NCBI GenBank assembly: GCA_963738185.1
Contig: CAVTVA010000003.1
Span: 682,001 to 746,000, forward strand
Reading direction: 5' to 3'
DNA from: AP-15 sp963738185
GTDB taxonomy: Bacteria; Pseudomonadota; Alphaproteobacteria; ATCC43930; CGMCC-115725
Length of the DNA: 64,000 nt
Shown: positions 36,414 to 48,708 of the stretch, one piece after another
Numbering within the stretch: position 1 is the stretch's first letter
How the letters are laid out: each line of letters opens with the position of its first letter
Made by a program: the position numbers and the translations under genes
The notes under the pieces: model-generated
What the model was told of the DNA's origin: nothing
The model's input: the letters and a program-made list of their open reading frames with translations, nothing else
Databases searched by the model: none

Positions 36414-37571
36414 ATGAAGCGCTCGCGCCGCTTCCTCGTGCGGATGGTGGTGTTCCTGGTTCTGGTCGCGGCCTTGGCGGCGGCGCTCGGCCGCCCGCTC
36501 GTGGTCGCCTTCATGGGCAATCCTGGGGTAAACGGGGTCATCCTCGGCATTTTGTTGGCCGGCATCATCTATATCTTCCGCCAGGTGCTGCTGCTGGCGC
36601 CCGAGATCGAGTGGATTGAGAGCTTTCGCCGCCTCGAGGCGGGCGGCGAGGAGCCGATGGGCGGCCGCCGCCCGGTGCCGCGGCTGTTGGCGCCAATGGC
36701 CCGCATGCTCGGCACCCGCCACATCGGGCGGGTCAGCCTGTCGGCGAGCTCGCTGCAAACCCTGCTCGACGGCATCGGCTCCAGGCTTGGCGAATCGCGC
36801 GAGACCTCGCGCTACCTGATCGGCGTCCTGGTGTTTTTGGGGCTGCTCGGCACCTTCTACGGGCTCCTTGAAACCCTGCGCTCGGTCGGCGGCGTGATCG
36901 GCGGGTTGAACCTCGGCGGCAATGATCTGACCCAAGCCTTCGCCAACCTCAAAGCCGGGCTCGAATCGCCGCTCGCCGGAATGGGAACCGCGTTCAGCGC
37001 ATCGCTGTTCGGGCTCGCGGGCAGCCTCGTTCTGGGCTTTCTCGATCTCCAGGCCGGACAGGCGCAAAACCGCTTTTACAACGACCTCGAAGAGTGGCTG
37101 TCTACGTACACCCGGCTCTCGGGCGGCGGCTTGGGCGACAGCGGCGAGGCCTCGGTCCCGGCCTATATCCAGGCCTTGCTCGAGCAGACCGCCGACAGCC
37201 TGGAAAACCTGCAGCGCATCATCGCCCGCGGCGAGGAGAGCCGGATCGGCGCCAACACCACCTTGACCAGCCTGACCGACCGCCTCGGCGTCCTCGGCGA
37301 GCAGATGAAGGCCGGCCAGATGCTGATGCTGCGGCTCGCCGAGAACCAGCTCCAGTTGAAGCCGGCCTTGGCCCGCCTCGCCGACATCGCCGACAATTCG
37401 GTCGGACAGGACGACGCATTGCGCGGCCATCTGCGCAACATCGAGGCCTACACCGCGCGCCTGACCGAAGATCTGGCGCAAGGCCGAGCCCAAAGCGTGC
37501 AAGAATTGCGCGGCGAAATCCGCATCCTCGCCCGCACCATTGCCGCCTTGGCCGAAGACGGCCGGCGCTGA
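36414..37571 (+). CDS. MotA/TolQ/ExbB-like proton channel subunit
   Basis: Inner-membrane protein of 385 residues with membrane segments around residues 10-30 and 42-62, plus TSRYLIGVLVFLGLLGTFYG near 135-155 and GTAFSASLFGLAGSLVLGFL near 195-215; the last two are the MotA/TolQ core. A long cytoplasmic C-terminal helix region follows (LRGHLRNIEAYTARLTEDLA). It is not a flagellar MotA: no other motility gene is present and the C-terminus is unlike MotA. It forms a two-gene unit with the MotB/OmpA-like gene 22 bases downstream, so a proton-driven complex acting on peptidoglycan or the envelope is the likely role. Confidence 0.82.
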   Translation: MKRSRRFLVRMVVFLVLVAALAAALGRPLVVAFMGNPGVNGVILGILLAGIIYIFRQVLLLAPEIEWIESFRRLEAGGEEPMGGRRPVPRLLAPMARMLGTRHIGRVSLSASSLQTLLDGIGSRLGESRETSRYLIGVLVFLGLLGTFYGLLETLRSVGGVIGGLNLGGNDLTQAFANLKAGLESPLAGMGTAFSASLFGLAGSLVLGFLDLQAGQAQNRFYNDLEEWLSTYTRLSGGGLGDSGEASVPAYIQALLEQTADSLENLQRIIARGEESRIGANTTLTSLTDRLGVLGEQMKAGQMLMLRLAENQLQLKPALARLADIADNSVGQDDALRGHLRNIEAYTARLTEDLAQGRAQSVQELRGEIRILARTIAALAEDGRR

Positions 37572-37592
37572 GCCCGCACACGCCGCCAAGCC

Positions 37593-38621
37593 ATGCCGCT
37601 AGCCCGTAGAAATTCCCGGCGCTCGAGCATCGACATCTGGCCCGGCTTTGTCGACGCGTTGTCGCAGCTATTGATGGTGATCATCTTTCTTCTGCTGGTG
37701 TTCACTGCGGGCCAATTCTACCTCTCCGCGGCATTGTCGGGGCGCAATCAGGCGCTGCAGAAATTGCAGCAGCAGGTCGACCAGCTGGCCGATCTTCTGT
37801 CCCTAGAGAAGAGCACCAACAGCAATCTGCGCCAGGGTGCTGCCGAGCTGACGGCGCAGCTCAAGAACGCCGAAGCCAAGCGCGACCGGTTGAACGCGCA
37901 GGTCGCCGCACTGACCACCAAAGCCAACCAGGCAGCGCAACGGGCAAATCAAACGACGGCCCAGCTCTCCACGCAGAAAAAGCTCAGCGCCGGCGCGCTC
38001 GCCGAGGTCGATCGGCTGAACGAGCAGATCGCGGCGTTGCGCCAGCAGCTGTCGGCGATTGCCGCGGCGCTCGACATTTCCCAGGCCAAGGTCAAGACCC
38101 AGCAAACCCAGATCGCCGATCTTGGCCAGAAGCTCAACGTCGCGCTCGCCAGCAAGGTCGAGGAGCTTGCCCGCTATCGCTCCGAATTCTTTGGCCGGCT
38201 GCGCGAAATTCTCGGCAAGCAGCCGGACATCCACATTGTCGGCGATCGCTTCGTGTTCCAATCGGAGGTGTTGTTTGCGCCGGGCAGCGCCGATCTAACC
38301 GCCGCCGCCAAAAAAGAGCTGGACCCGGTGATCGCCACCCTCAAGGAAGTCGCCGCCAAGATCCCGCCCGACATCAACTGGGTCTTGCAGGTCAGCGGCT
38401 ACACCGACAAGCGCCCGATCGATACCCCGCAGTTTCCATCCAATTGGGAATTGTCGACGGCGCGCGCGCTGTCGGTGGTGCGCTACGCTATCAACCAAGG
38501 CATTCCCGCCGACCGGCTGGCGGGTGCGGGTTTCGCCGACACCGACCCGATCGATCCCGGCGACACCCCCGCGGCCTTTGCGCGCAACCGCCGGATCGAG
38601 CTGAAGCTGACCGAGCGCTGA
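37593..38621 (+). CDS. MotB/OmpA-like peptidoglycan-binding protein
   Basis: 342-residue partner of the preceding channel protein. One N-terminal membrane helix with a conserved Asp (IWPGFVDALSQLLMVIIFLL), as in MotB plug/proton helices. Then a long coiled coil of about 130 residues (Gln/Leu/Ala heptads such as LQKLQQQVDQLADLLSLE), and a C-terminal OmpA-like domain (SEVLFAPGSADLTAAAKKEL; VSGYTDKRPIDT; NWELSTARALSVVRYAINQG; ARNRRIELKL). The long coiled coil distinguishes it from flagellar MotB. Such pairs are common but uncharacterised in alphaproteobacteria. Confidence 0.85.
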   Translation: MPLARRNSRRSSIDIWPGFVDALSQLLMVIIFLLLVFTAGQFYLSAALSGRNQALQKLQQQVDQLADLLSLEKSTNSNLRQGAAELTAQLKNAEAKRDRLNAQVAALTTKANQAAQRANQTTAQLSTQKKLSAGALAEVDRLNEQIAALRQQLSAIAAALDISQAKVKTQQTQIADLGQKLNVALASKVEELARYRSEFFGRLREILGKQPDIHIVGDRFVFQSEVLFAPGSADLTAAAKKELDPVIATLKEVAAKIPPDINWVLQVSGYTDKRPIDTPQFPSNWELSTARALSVVRYAINQGIPADRLAGAGFADTDPIDPGDTPAAFARNRRIELKLTER

Positions 38622-38667
38622 GCCACCGGTGAGGCCGGGATACTTAATCCCAGACAGGGGAGCCTGA

Positions 38668-39027
38668 ATGAATCTGCGGCAGAATGATCGCGACACCGTT
38701 GCGCCGCTAAGAACGAGCGCTGCGGCGGCGGCTTGTCTGCTGCTGACGGCGTGCACGGCCTTCGCGCCGGCGCGTGGATGGACCAAGCCGGGCGCTGATG
38801 CCACCGCGGCCGCGCATCAGGCCGATGCGTGCCGAGCACAGGCAAACGCCGGCCTCGCCAACGAGCGCGGGATCAACCAGGACATCAATGCCACCCTCGG
38901 CGGCAACTGGCAGCGGGCGCGGACGGCCAATGTCGTCGACCAATCGCTGCGCCATCAGGCGACCGGCTACGCGGAAGGGGTGTTCGACAGCTGCATGCGC
39001 GCCAAGGGGTTCAAGAAAACCGGCTGA
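38668..39027 (+). CDS. Hypothetical lipoprotein
   Basis: 119 residues with a lipoprotein signal: AAAAACLLLTAC gives a lipobox LTAC near residue 29. The mature part is small, with two Cys (DACRAQANAGLA; FDSCMRAKGF) that could form a disulfide, and NQDINATLGGNWQRA. I do not recognise the family. ATG 38668 follows GGGGAGC. It is 46 bases after the MotB-like gene and may belong to that transcript. Confidence 0.65.
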   Translation: MNLRQNDRDTVAPLRTSAAAAACLLLTACTAFAPARGWTKPGADATAAAHQADACRAQANAGLANERGINQDINATLGGNWQRARTANVVDQSLRHQATGYAEGVFDSCMRAKGFKKTG

Positions 39028-39063
39028 CCGGCAGCCAGTCCGCACCGCTCAGCCAGAGCGAAA

Positions 39064-39477
39064 TCATGGAAAGCCCCACGGTCCCCAATCCCAGGATTGC
39101 TGGTTCATGATCGCCGACATCTGGTTCTCGTTGGCGATCTGCCGGGCGAACACCTCCTGCTTATAGGCGTCCCAGTTCTGCTGATTGCCCAGATAGAGGC
39201 AGTTGCAGTCGAGCGGGTCGGCGTAGAGGTAGACCAGGCGGCCGTCGCGGATGCGGGTGACAAACCGGTTCGCCGGCAATGTCCGCATCGCCGCGATGCG
39301 GTGCGGCGAATCGGCCGGCCTTACCTGAAATCCGGCGGCGGCGAGCAGATCCTCCTTCTGCCCGACCTGGGCTTGCGGGCTGACGCAGCCGGCAATCCCA
39401 AGCAGTGCCACCGCCGCAGTCCAAACACGAGCTTGCCTGGTCACCGAGCTCTCCAATCCAAAACCGTGCATCGACAA
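39064..39477 (-). CDS. Hypothetical lipoprotein
   Basis: 137 residues; AVALLGIAGCVSPQ carries a lipobox (IAGC) near residue 31. The mature part has KEDLLAAAGFQVRPAD, FVTRIRDGRLVYLYADP and LYLGNQQNWDAY, a pattern common in small alphaproteobacterial outer-envelope lipoproteins without known function. A conserved C-x-C (DCNCLYLG) is visible. Convergent with the lipoprotein at 38668. Confidence 0.65.
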   Translation of the reverse strand: MSMHGFGLESSVTRQARVWTAAVALLGIAGCVSPQAQVGQKEDLLAAAGFQVRPADSPHRIAAMRTLPANRFVTRIRDGRLVYLYADPLDCNCLYLGNQQNWDAYKQEVFARQIANENQMSAIMNQQSWDWGPWGFP

Positions 39478-39540
39478 TAGACGAACGCGCGCGGTTGGTG
39501 CAACACGGGAGAGGTGCCAAGCCAGGGCTGCCCAGCCGGT

Positions 39541-40461
39541 CTAATACGCTCGGATCGGGTGGGCCTCCTCATCCAAGCTTCGCGGCCGAGTGCCCCAGGC
39601 GCCGCCGAGGCCGCTGAAAATCGCCCCAAGCAAAAGTGCTACGAAGGCCCAGATCGAGGCTTGCGACAGCACCCCCGCGGCTCGGTCGGCGGCCTGCTTT
39701 GCACCTTGGGCTGCGGTCGACTTGGCTTGGTTGAATTGGCCCGCCCACTGATCGAACCGCTTTGCCGCGTCATCGCGGCTGATGCCGAGCTTTGCCGCCA
39801 TGATGCCGATGATCTGGTCGCGGGCTTGCGGCGCCCCGCTGCCGCCGGCCAGGTAGCTGCCGACATCCTTGGTGAGCTGAGCCTCGGCCTGCTGGTTGCT
39901 CATCTTTGACGGGTCGGTCGGCTGCAGCAACTCCTTGGCGCGTTGTTGGGTCTGGTCGGTCGAGACGCCGGCGGCCTTCGCCACCTCGGGAGCCGCCGCT
40001 TTGAACCCTTGCCCCGCGACCGACAGCGCGTTGCCAACGACGCCAAATGCGCCGCCAAGCACGCCGCCAACCGCTGTCGTCAGCAGATAAAAGGTCACCA
40101 TCAGCGCGAACGCCCACGTCACCAGACCGTGTAGAACCCCGTCAAAGCGCAGCCCGACACTGGCCAGCCGCGCCGCTGCATAGCTGCCGATGACCAACGC
40201 GATCAGATAGGTGACGACCCACCAGATTGCCGCGCCGATGCCGATCGCGCCGACGTTGGGCACCCCGCCCTGCCCCGGCTGCACCATGCCGAGGCCGATC
40301 CCCAGCCCCAACATGCTGAGCAGCAACTGGACAGACAGCACCAAAAACAGGCCGGCAAATATTCCGCCCCACGAGATGCGCCGAAACGAGCCCTGCCGGA
40401 CGATGACCTCCCCGGGGCCGGCTGTAGCGGCGCTCGGCTCGCCATAGACTGCGTCGACCAT
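39541..40461 (-). CDS. Multi-pass membrane protein (PhnA-like annotation family)
   Basis: Membrane protein of 306 residues with about four hydrophobic segments: ISWGGIFAGLFLVLSVQLLL, WWVVTYLIALVIGSYAAARL, TWAFALMVTFYLLTTAVGGV, and near the C-terminus WAFVALLLGAIFSGLGGAWG. Between the third and fourth is a soluble part with QAEAQLTKDVGSYLAGGSG and ISRDDAAKRFDQWAGQFN. Gly-rich TM segments recall small stress-induced membrane proteins. Start ATG 40461 (MVDAVYGEPS). Its place beside CsbD and DUF4142 suggests a general stress role; this is inference. Confidence 0.6.
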   Translation of the reverse strand: MVDAVYGEPSAATAGPGEVIVRQGSFRRISWGGIFAGLFLVLSVQLLLSMLGLGIGLGMVQPGQGGVPNVGAIGIGAAIWWVVTYLIALVIGSYAAARLASVGLRFDGVLHGLVTWAFALMVTFYLLTTAVGGVLGGAFGVVGNALSVAGQGFKAAAPEVAKAAGVSTDQTQQRAKELLQPTDPSKMSNQQAEAQLTKDVGSYLAGGSGAPQARDQIIGIMAAKLGISRDDAAKRFDQWAGQFNQAKSTAAQGAKQAADRAAGVLSQASIWAFVALLLGAIFSGLGGAWGTRPRSLDEEAHPIRAY

Positions 40462-40566
40462 GCCTCGACCCCCTCGCAATCCTCACGGCCGAAAGCCTCC
40501 CCGAAGCGATGCGCCCCGGGAAGGCTCGCGGTGAAATCTTGAAAGCCGCCGATTCAAACGATCGGC

Positions 40567-40752
40567 TCAACGCCCCTTAACGCTCTCGCGCACCGCATCT
40601 TTGGCGCCGCCGACCGCGTTCTGAACTTCGCCCTCAGCCTTCTTCGCCTTGCCCTCCGACTCGATTTTCTTGTCGCCCAGCGCCTTGCCGACGCCTTCCT
40701 TAATGCTGCCGCCAACCTTCTTGGCTGCGCCGGCCACCCGATCCTGGTCCAT
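40567..40752 (-). CDS. CsbD family stress-response protein
   Basis: Small, hydrophilic, Lys/Glu/Gly-rich protein of 61 residues; MDQDRVAGAAKKVGGSIKEG, then GKALGDKKIESEGKAKKAEG are typical CsbD sequence. Members are general-stress proteins of unknown molecular role. Start ATG 40752 follows AGGAGAT. An EcfG-type promoter match lies 69-93 bases upstream. Confidence 0.88.
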   Translation of the reverse strand: MDQDRVAGAAKKVGGSIKEGVGKALGDKKIESEGKAKKAEGEVQNAVGGAKDAVRESVKGR

Positions 40753-40820
40753 GCCTCTATCTCCTGAAAGCCGTGTGTCGGATCGCATCCCGGGACAGGA
40801 TGCTTAACGATAACGCTGCG

Positions 40821-40845
40821 AACATCGCGCTTTGACGGTGGTTCC
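40821..40845 (-). promoter_or_regulatory. EcfG-type general stress promoter for csbD
   Basis: Reading the complementary strand: GGAAC (40845-40841), 17 bases, then GTT (40823-40821). This matches the GGAAC-N16/17-GTT sites recognised by the alphaproteobacterial extracytoplasmic sigma factor EcfG. It points toward the CsbD gene, which in other alphaproteobacteria often belongs to that regulon. Confidence 0.6.
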
Positions 40846-40878
40846 GCGCCTTGGCCCTCCTCCCGGACCCAGAGGATC

Positions 40879-40903
40879 AGAACTCGCGACCGGCGAGGGC
40901 GTT
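40879..40903 (+). promoter_or_regulatory. EcfG-like promoter for the DUF4142 gene
   Basis: AGAAC (40879-40883), 17 bases, then GTT (40901-40903, preceded by C), pointing toward the DUF4142 gene 35 bases downstream. One mismatch to GGAAC at -35. Paired with the opposite-facing site 34 bases away, it suggests joint stress control of the two divergent genes. Confidence 0.45.
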
Positions 40904-40937
40904 TACCTTGAGCTGATGCCCGCTGCAGGAGGCTGTG

Positions 40938-41492
40938 ATGAACGGGTGGCTGCGCACAACGATGGCCGCGTTTCTGCTCTTTGCTGCCCCGGCGCTGGCC
41001 CAGAACACCCAGCCACCGGGGCAGCCCAATTCCCCGCCGGCGACCCCAGCGAAGCTTTCGAGCCAAGATCAGAGCTTCCTGCAAAAGGCCGCCGAAGCCG
41101 CGACGTCCGAGATCAAGCTCGGGCAGCTCGCGGTCGACAAAGCCTCAAGCCCGGCCGTCAAGCAGTTCGGTCAGCAAGCGGTCAGCGACTTTGGCAAAGC
41201 ACAGCAGGATCTGAACAAGATCGCGGGTGAGCTGAAGTGGATCGCGCCCGACCACATGAGCCAGGATGCCGCCGGCCGCTATGACGATCTGTGGCAGCGC
41301 AGCGGAAAGGATTTCGACAGCAGATACATCGGCGGCGAGATTTCAAGCTATCAGAACTATGTGCCGCTGTTCGAGGCCGAGGCCGATAAGGGCACGGATC
41401 ACCAGCTGGCGACGTATGCGCAAGCCCAGCTACCAACCTTGCGCGGCCAGCTCGACACGGCAAAGCAGATCAGCAAGAAAGCGGGCTACTAA
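40938..41492 (+). CDS. DUF4142 exported protein
   Basis: 184-residue periplasmic protein: signal peptide LRTTMAAFLLFAAPALAQ, a Pro-rich linker, then a four-helix DUF4142 domain with SQDQSFLQKAAEAATSEIKL, ASSPAVKQFGQQAVSDFGKA and FDSRYIGGEISSYQNYVPLF. DUF4142 proteins are often stress-induced and ferritin-like in fold; function unknown. ATG 40938 is placed 5 bases after AGGAGG; the GTG at 40935 would be too close. Confidence 0.88.
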   Translation: MNGWLRTTMAAFLLFAAPALAQNTQPPGQPNSPPATPAKLSSQDQSFLQKAAEAATSEIKLGQLAVDKASSPAVKQFGQQAVSDFGKAQQDLNKIAGELKWIAPDHMSQDAAGRYDDLWQRSGKDFDSRYIGGEISSYQNYVPLFEAEADKGTDHQLATYAQAQLPTLRGQLDTAKQISKKAGY

Positions 41493-41493
41493 T

Positions 41494-41528
41494 CGCGCCG
41501 GCGGTAAAGCATGATTTCACCCGGCGCG
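41494..41528. terminator. Inverted repeat between convergent genes
   Basis: CGCGCCGG (41494-41501) and CCGGCGCG (41521-41528) form a perfect 8-bp stem with a 19-base loop between the DUF4142 gene and the end of recG. Possibly a bidirectional terminator; no T-run is seen. Confidence 0.35.
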
Positions 41529-43595
41529 CAGGTATTGCACGGCTTCGTCGCGGCGGAACAGGTAGAGGAGAGTGCGCAGGGCTCGGCCGCGCGAGCTTTC
41601 GAGATATGGGTCGCGGTCGAGGACGAATCGGGCGTCGTCATGCGCGATCGCGATCAGCCCGGCATGGGCGGCCAGATCGGCGAGACGCAGGGTCGGCAAC
41701 CCGCTCTGCCGGGTGCCCAAGACCTCTCCCGCGCCGCGCAGGCGCAGATCCTCCTCGGCGATGCGAAACCCGTCCTCGGTCTCGCGCAGGGTGGAGAGCC
41801 GCTGCCGCGCCACCTCGCCCAATGGCGGCTGATACAGCAACAGGCAGGTCGACGGCTTGTCGCCGCGGCCGATGCGGCCGCGCAGCTGGTGCAGTTGGGC
41901 AAGGCCAAAGCGCTCGGCATGCTCGATCACCATGACCGTCGCCGCCGGCACATCGACGCCCACCTCGATGACCGTGGTCGCCACCAAGAGGTCGATCGCG
42001 CCGCCGGCGAAACCGGCCATGACCCGGTCCTTATCGGCGGTCTTCATCCGGCCGTGGACCAGGCCGACACGCCCCGGCATCAGGGCTTCGAGCGATTTGT
42101 GACGCTCACGCGCCGCGGCGAGGTCGGTTTCCTCCGATTCATCGACCAAAGGGCAGATCCAATAGGCTTTTGCGCCCTGCCCGAGCGCGCGGCCGACCGC
42201 CGCCACCACCTCGCTCTGGCGCTCGATCGGCACCGCGCGGGTGTCGATCCGCTGCCGACCCGGCGGCTTTTCCGCGAGGCGCGAAACATCAAGGTCGCCA
42301 TAGGCGGTCATCAGCAAGGTGCGCGGGATCGGTGTCGCGCTCATCAACAGAGTGTCCGGATTGCGGCCTTTCTCGGCGAGCGCCAGCCGCTGCTCGACGC
42401 CAAACCGATGCTGCTCGTCGATGACCGCGAGGGCGAGGTCGCGAAAGGCCACATCGGGCTGCAAGAGCGCATGCGTGCCGACGACGATCGGGATCAGCCC
42501 GGCGGCGAGGCCGGCCAGGATGGCGTCGCGTGCGCGGCCCTTTTCGCGCCCGGTCAGCAGCCCGATCTCGACCCTGGCCGGGCCGGCGAGCCGGCCCAGG
42601 GTCGCCTGGTGCTGGCGGGCGAGGATTTCGGTCGGCGCCATCAGCGCCGCCTGCGCGCCGCTCTCGACCGCGCTCAGCATCGCCATCAGCGCCACCACGG
42701 TCTTGCCGCTGCCGACATCGCCTTGCAACAGGCGCATCATGCGCCGCGGCTGCGCCATCTCGGCGCCGATCTCGGCGATCGCCAGGCGCTGCGCCCCGGT
42801 CAAGGCAAAACCAAGCCCGGCCTCGACCGGCGCGGCAAGCGCGCCCGAGCCGACGATCGCACGCCCGGGCCGGCGCTGGCGGCGAGATCGGGCCAGCGCC
42901 ACCGCCAGCTGGCTGGCGAAGATCTCGTCATAGGCGAGCCGCTCGCGCGCCGGGTCGGAAGGCGACAAATCGGCCTCGCCGGCGGGCGAATGAACATGGC
43001 GCAGCGCCTCGCCCCAGCCGGGCCAACGATGCCGCTCGCAAAGCGCCGGGTCGATCCATTCGGATAGGTTGGGAAGCCGGTCGAGCGCCGCCGTCGCCGC
43101 CCGCTGCACCACCCGTGGGGACAGACCGGCGGTTAGCGGGTAGACCGGCTCGATCGGCTTCAGGCGATCGATCTCTTCGGGGCGCAGCACCAGATCGGGG
43201 TGCGGCATTTGTGCCATGCCGCCATAGAACTCGATCCGGCCGCTGACGATGCGCTCGCCGCCGATCGGGTAGAGGCGCGCCAAATAGTCGCTTTTGACGT
43301 TGAAGTAAACGAGCGTCAGGGTGCCGGTCTGGTCGGCGACAAACACCCGGTAAGGCCGGCGCCCGGTTCCAGGCTCGTGCGCCTCGACCCGCACCTGCAA
43401 GGTCGCGATCTGCTCGGGCGCCAGGTCGCGGATCGGTGGCGCCGCACGCCGATCGATGATGCCGCAGGGCAGATGCCACACGAGATCGACCACCAAGGGA
43501 CCAGCCAGACGCTCAAACAGCCGGGCGAGCTGCGGCCCGATGCCGGGCAACGCCGTCACCGGCGCGAACAGATTGTCGAGGCTGGCCGGACGCAT
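41517..43595 (-). CDS. recG: ATP-dependent DNA helicase RecG
   Basis: Branch-migrating helicase for replication-fork and recombination intermediates; 692 residues. N-terminal wedge/OB region (PYRVFVADQTGTLTLVYFN), Walker A LLQGDVGSGKTVVAL, APTEILARQH, motif II DEQHRFGVEQR, motif III LLMSATPIPRTL, then helicase C-terminal ATTVIEVGVDVPAATVMVIE and QLRGRIGRGDKPS. Length normal. Divergent from sdhE-mfd, a grouping conserved in alphaproteobacteria. Confidence 0.97.
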   Translation of the reverse strand: MRPASLDNLFAPVTALPGIGPQLARLFERLAGPLVVDLVWHLPCGIIDRRAAPPIRDLAPEQIATLQVRVEAHEPGTGRRPYRVFVADQTGTLTLVYFNVKSDYLARLYPIGGERIVSGRIEFYGGMAQMPHPDLVLRPEEIDRLKPIEPVYPLTAGLSPRVVQRAATAALDRLPNLSEWIDPALCERHRWPGWGEALRHVHSPAGEADLSPSDPARERLAYDEIFASQLAVALARSRRQRRPGRAIVGSGALAAPVEAGLGFALTGAQRLAIAEIGAEMAQPRRMMRLLQGDVGSGKTVVALMAMLSAVESGAQAALMAPTEILARQHQATLGRLAGPARVEIGLLTGREKGRARDAILAGLAAGLIPIVVGTHALLQPDVAFRDLALAVIDEQHRFGVEQRLALAEKGRNPDTLLMSATPIPRTLLMTAYGDLDVSRLAEKPPGRQRIDTRAVPIERQSEVVAAVGRALGQGAKAYWICPLVDESEETDLAAARERHKSLEALMPGRVGLVHGRMKTADKDRVMAGFAGGAIDLLVATTVIEVGVDVPAATVMVIEHAERFGLAQLHQLRGRIGRGDKPSTCLLLYQPPLGEVARQRLSTLRETEDGFRIAEEDLRLRGAGEVLGTRQSGLPTLRLADLAAHAGLIAIAHDDARFVLDRDPYLESSRGRALRTLLYLFRRDEAVQYLRAG

Positions 43596-43680
43596 ATCGG
43601 GCTTGAGCGGACGAGGTTCGGGCTGACACCAGGATCGATGATCTCTATATCCCTCTGCTCACCCCGCCAAGAGCGCCCAA

Positions 43681-43949
43681 TTGACATCCCCCTCCGACCT
43701 CCGCCGCAAGCGCCTCTTATTCCGCTCCTGGCACCGCGGGACGCGCGAAAGCGATCTCATTCTCGGCCGCTTTGCCGAGGCCCATCTCGGCGGCTTCGAC
43801 CAGGCCCAGCTCGACCGCTACGAGGCCTTGCTCGAATGTGCCGACGCCGACCTCTACGATTGGGTCGCCGGCCGCACCCCTCCGCCACCCGGGCAAGACA
43901 ACGACGTGATGCGCCTGCTGCTCGCCTACAGCTATAGCTCGCCAGAGAC

Positions 43950-43953
<4 letters not shown>
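43681..43953 (+). CDS. sdhE: FAD assembly factor SdhE
   Basis: Succinate dehydrogenase assembly factor 2 family; helps attach FAD to SdhA. 90 residues with RRKRLLFRSWHRGTRESDLI, which holds the conserved RGxxE motif, followed by LDRYEALLECADADLYDWV. Start TTG 43681 is the only reasonable one in frame. Overlaps the mfd start by four bases (ATGA), so it is translationally coupled to it. Confidence 0.9.
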
Positions 43954-47642
<3,689 letters not shown>

Positions 47643-47661
47643 GCGCCTGGTGTCCTTCAGG

Positions 47662-48084
47662 TCAGCGCTTGATGACGATGTCGACGCGGCGGTTGAAGAC
47701 CGTGGGGTCGCTCGATCCGGTTTGGCCGATCGGCTCCTGCTCGACCATCGCCGGGGCGATGCCGTCCGCCGCCAGCTGGTCGGCGACAATCGAGGCGCGC
47801 GTCATCGCCAGATACTTGTTGGTTTGAACCGTGCCGGTGGCGCTGGCCCGCGCCTCGACGGTGATGGTTTTGGCGCCAAGCTGTTTCGCCCGCCGCGCGG
47901 CGTCGGCAATGATGGCCTTTGCGTGCGGTGAGAGAAAGGCGCTGAATTCGTCGAAATAGACCAGGTAGCGGGGGGCGGGCGCGGCCGCCGCCGGCGGGTT
48001 TGACTGTGCGTGCACGCCGATCGGAAATGCCAGCGCCGCCAGCGCCAGCAACAGGCAACAGTATCTTCGCAAGCCCGCTATCAT
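47662..48084 (-). CDS. OmpA-like exported protein
   Basis: About 140 residues: a signal peptide (LRRYCCLLLALAALAFPIGV, HAQS cleavage) and a short OmpA C-terminal-like domain with YLVYFDEFSAFLSPHAKAII, ITVEARASATGTVQTNKYLA and DPTVFNRRVDIVIKR. Such domains bind peptidoglycan. ATG 48084 (MIAGLRRY) is chosen. Convergent with mfd. Confidence 0.8.
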   Translation of the reverse strand: MIAGLRRYCCLLLALAALAFPIGVHAQSNPPAAAAPAPRYLVYFDEFSAFLSPHAKAIIADAARRAKQLGAKTITVEARASATGTVQTNKYLAMTRASIVADQLAADGIAPAMVEQEPIGQTGSSDPTVFNRRVDIVIKR

Positions 48085-48326
48085 CGTGCTCCCCCGTGGC
48101 ATTCCCACCCAAGCCGCTCGCCGGCGGCCGGCAGTGTATGAAGCTTTGGCGGGCGATCTGCAAGGCTCGCCCACCCCGCCCTCGGGCCTGCCCGCCCTAA
48201 AATCGTGAGAAAACGACGGCGCTCGTGCATCGCGCAGCGGGTCCGCGTGTTGACGAACAGGACGGCCGGTTTCGGACGCTTCGCCAAGCGTCGGCCCGCC
48301 GGCCTCTTCTGAACGGGAGTTATGCG

Positions 48327-48635
48327 ATGTATCTCGCCCGCTTTTCCTACGACGTGCTGCCGGTCAACCGGCAACGTGCGGTCGATTTCATTCGGCGCGA
48401 GGTCGAGGCCGCGCGCGCCAACGGGCTCAACGCCCGGCTGCTGGTGCCGCTGACGCGCGGCCAAGCCCAGGGTGCCGCACTGCAATTCGAGGTCGAGCTG
48501 AAGGCGCTCGACCAGCTCGACCAGTTCCGCAATCGCGGGGTCGGCTCGAGCGAGGAAACCGGCAACTGGATGCACGCCTTCAGCGAGGTGCTGACCCAGC
48601 CGCCCTGCGTCGAAATCCTGCGCTACGAAACCTGA
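48327..48635 (+). CDS. Conserved hypothetical small protein
   Basis: 102 residues, MYLARFSYDVLPVNRQRAVD start, then LLVPLTRGQAQGAALQFEVE and LDQFRNRGVGSSEETGNWMH. It resembles dimeric alpha-beta barrel (NIPSNAP/ABM-like) small proteins in pattern, but I cannot name the family. No signal peptide. ATG 48327 is preceded by GGGAG. The 242 bases before it hold nothing I recognise. Confidence 0.6.
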   Translation: MYLARFSYDVLPVNRQRAVDFIRREVEAARANGLNARLLVPLTRGQAQGAALQFEVELKALDQLDQFRNRGVGSSEETGNWMHAFSEVLTQPPCVEILRYET

Positions 48636-48708
48636 TCCGCCGCTTGCGATCCCTCAGCGGCGCATCTGCTCGCCCGAGAGCCGGCTGCACCACCCCCGAA
48701 AAAATGGC

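Noticed and set aside
36414..38621. Zorya-type defence (ZorA/ZorB are MotA/MotB-like)
   Set aside because: No ZorC, ZorD or ZorE-like genes follow; neighbours are small lipoproteins and stress genes.
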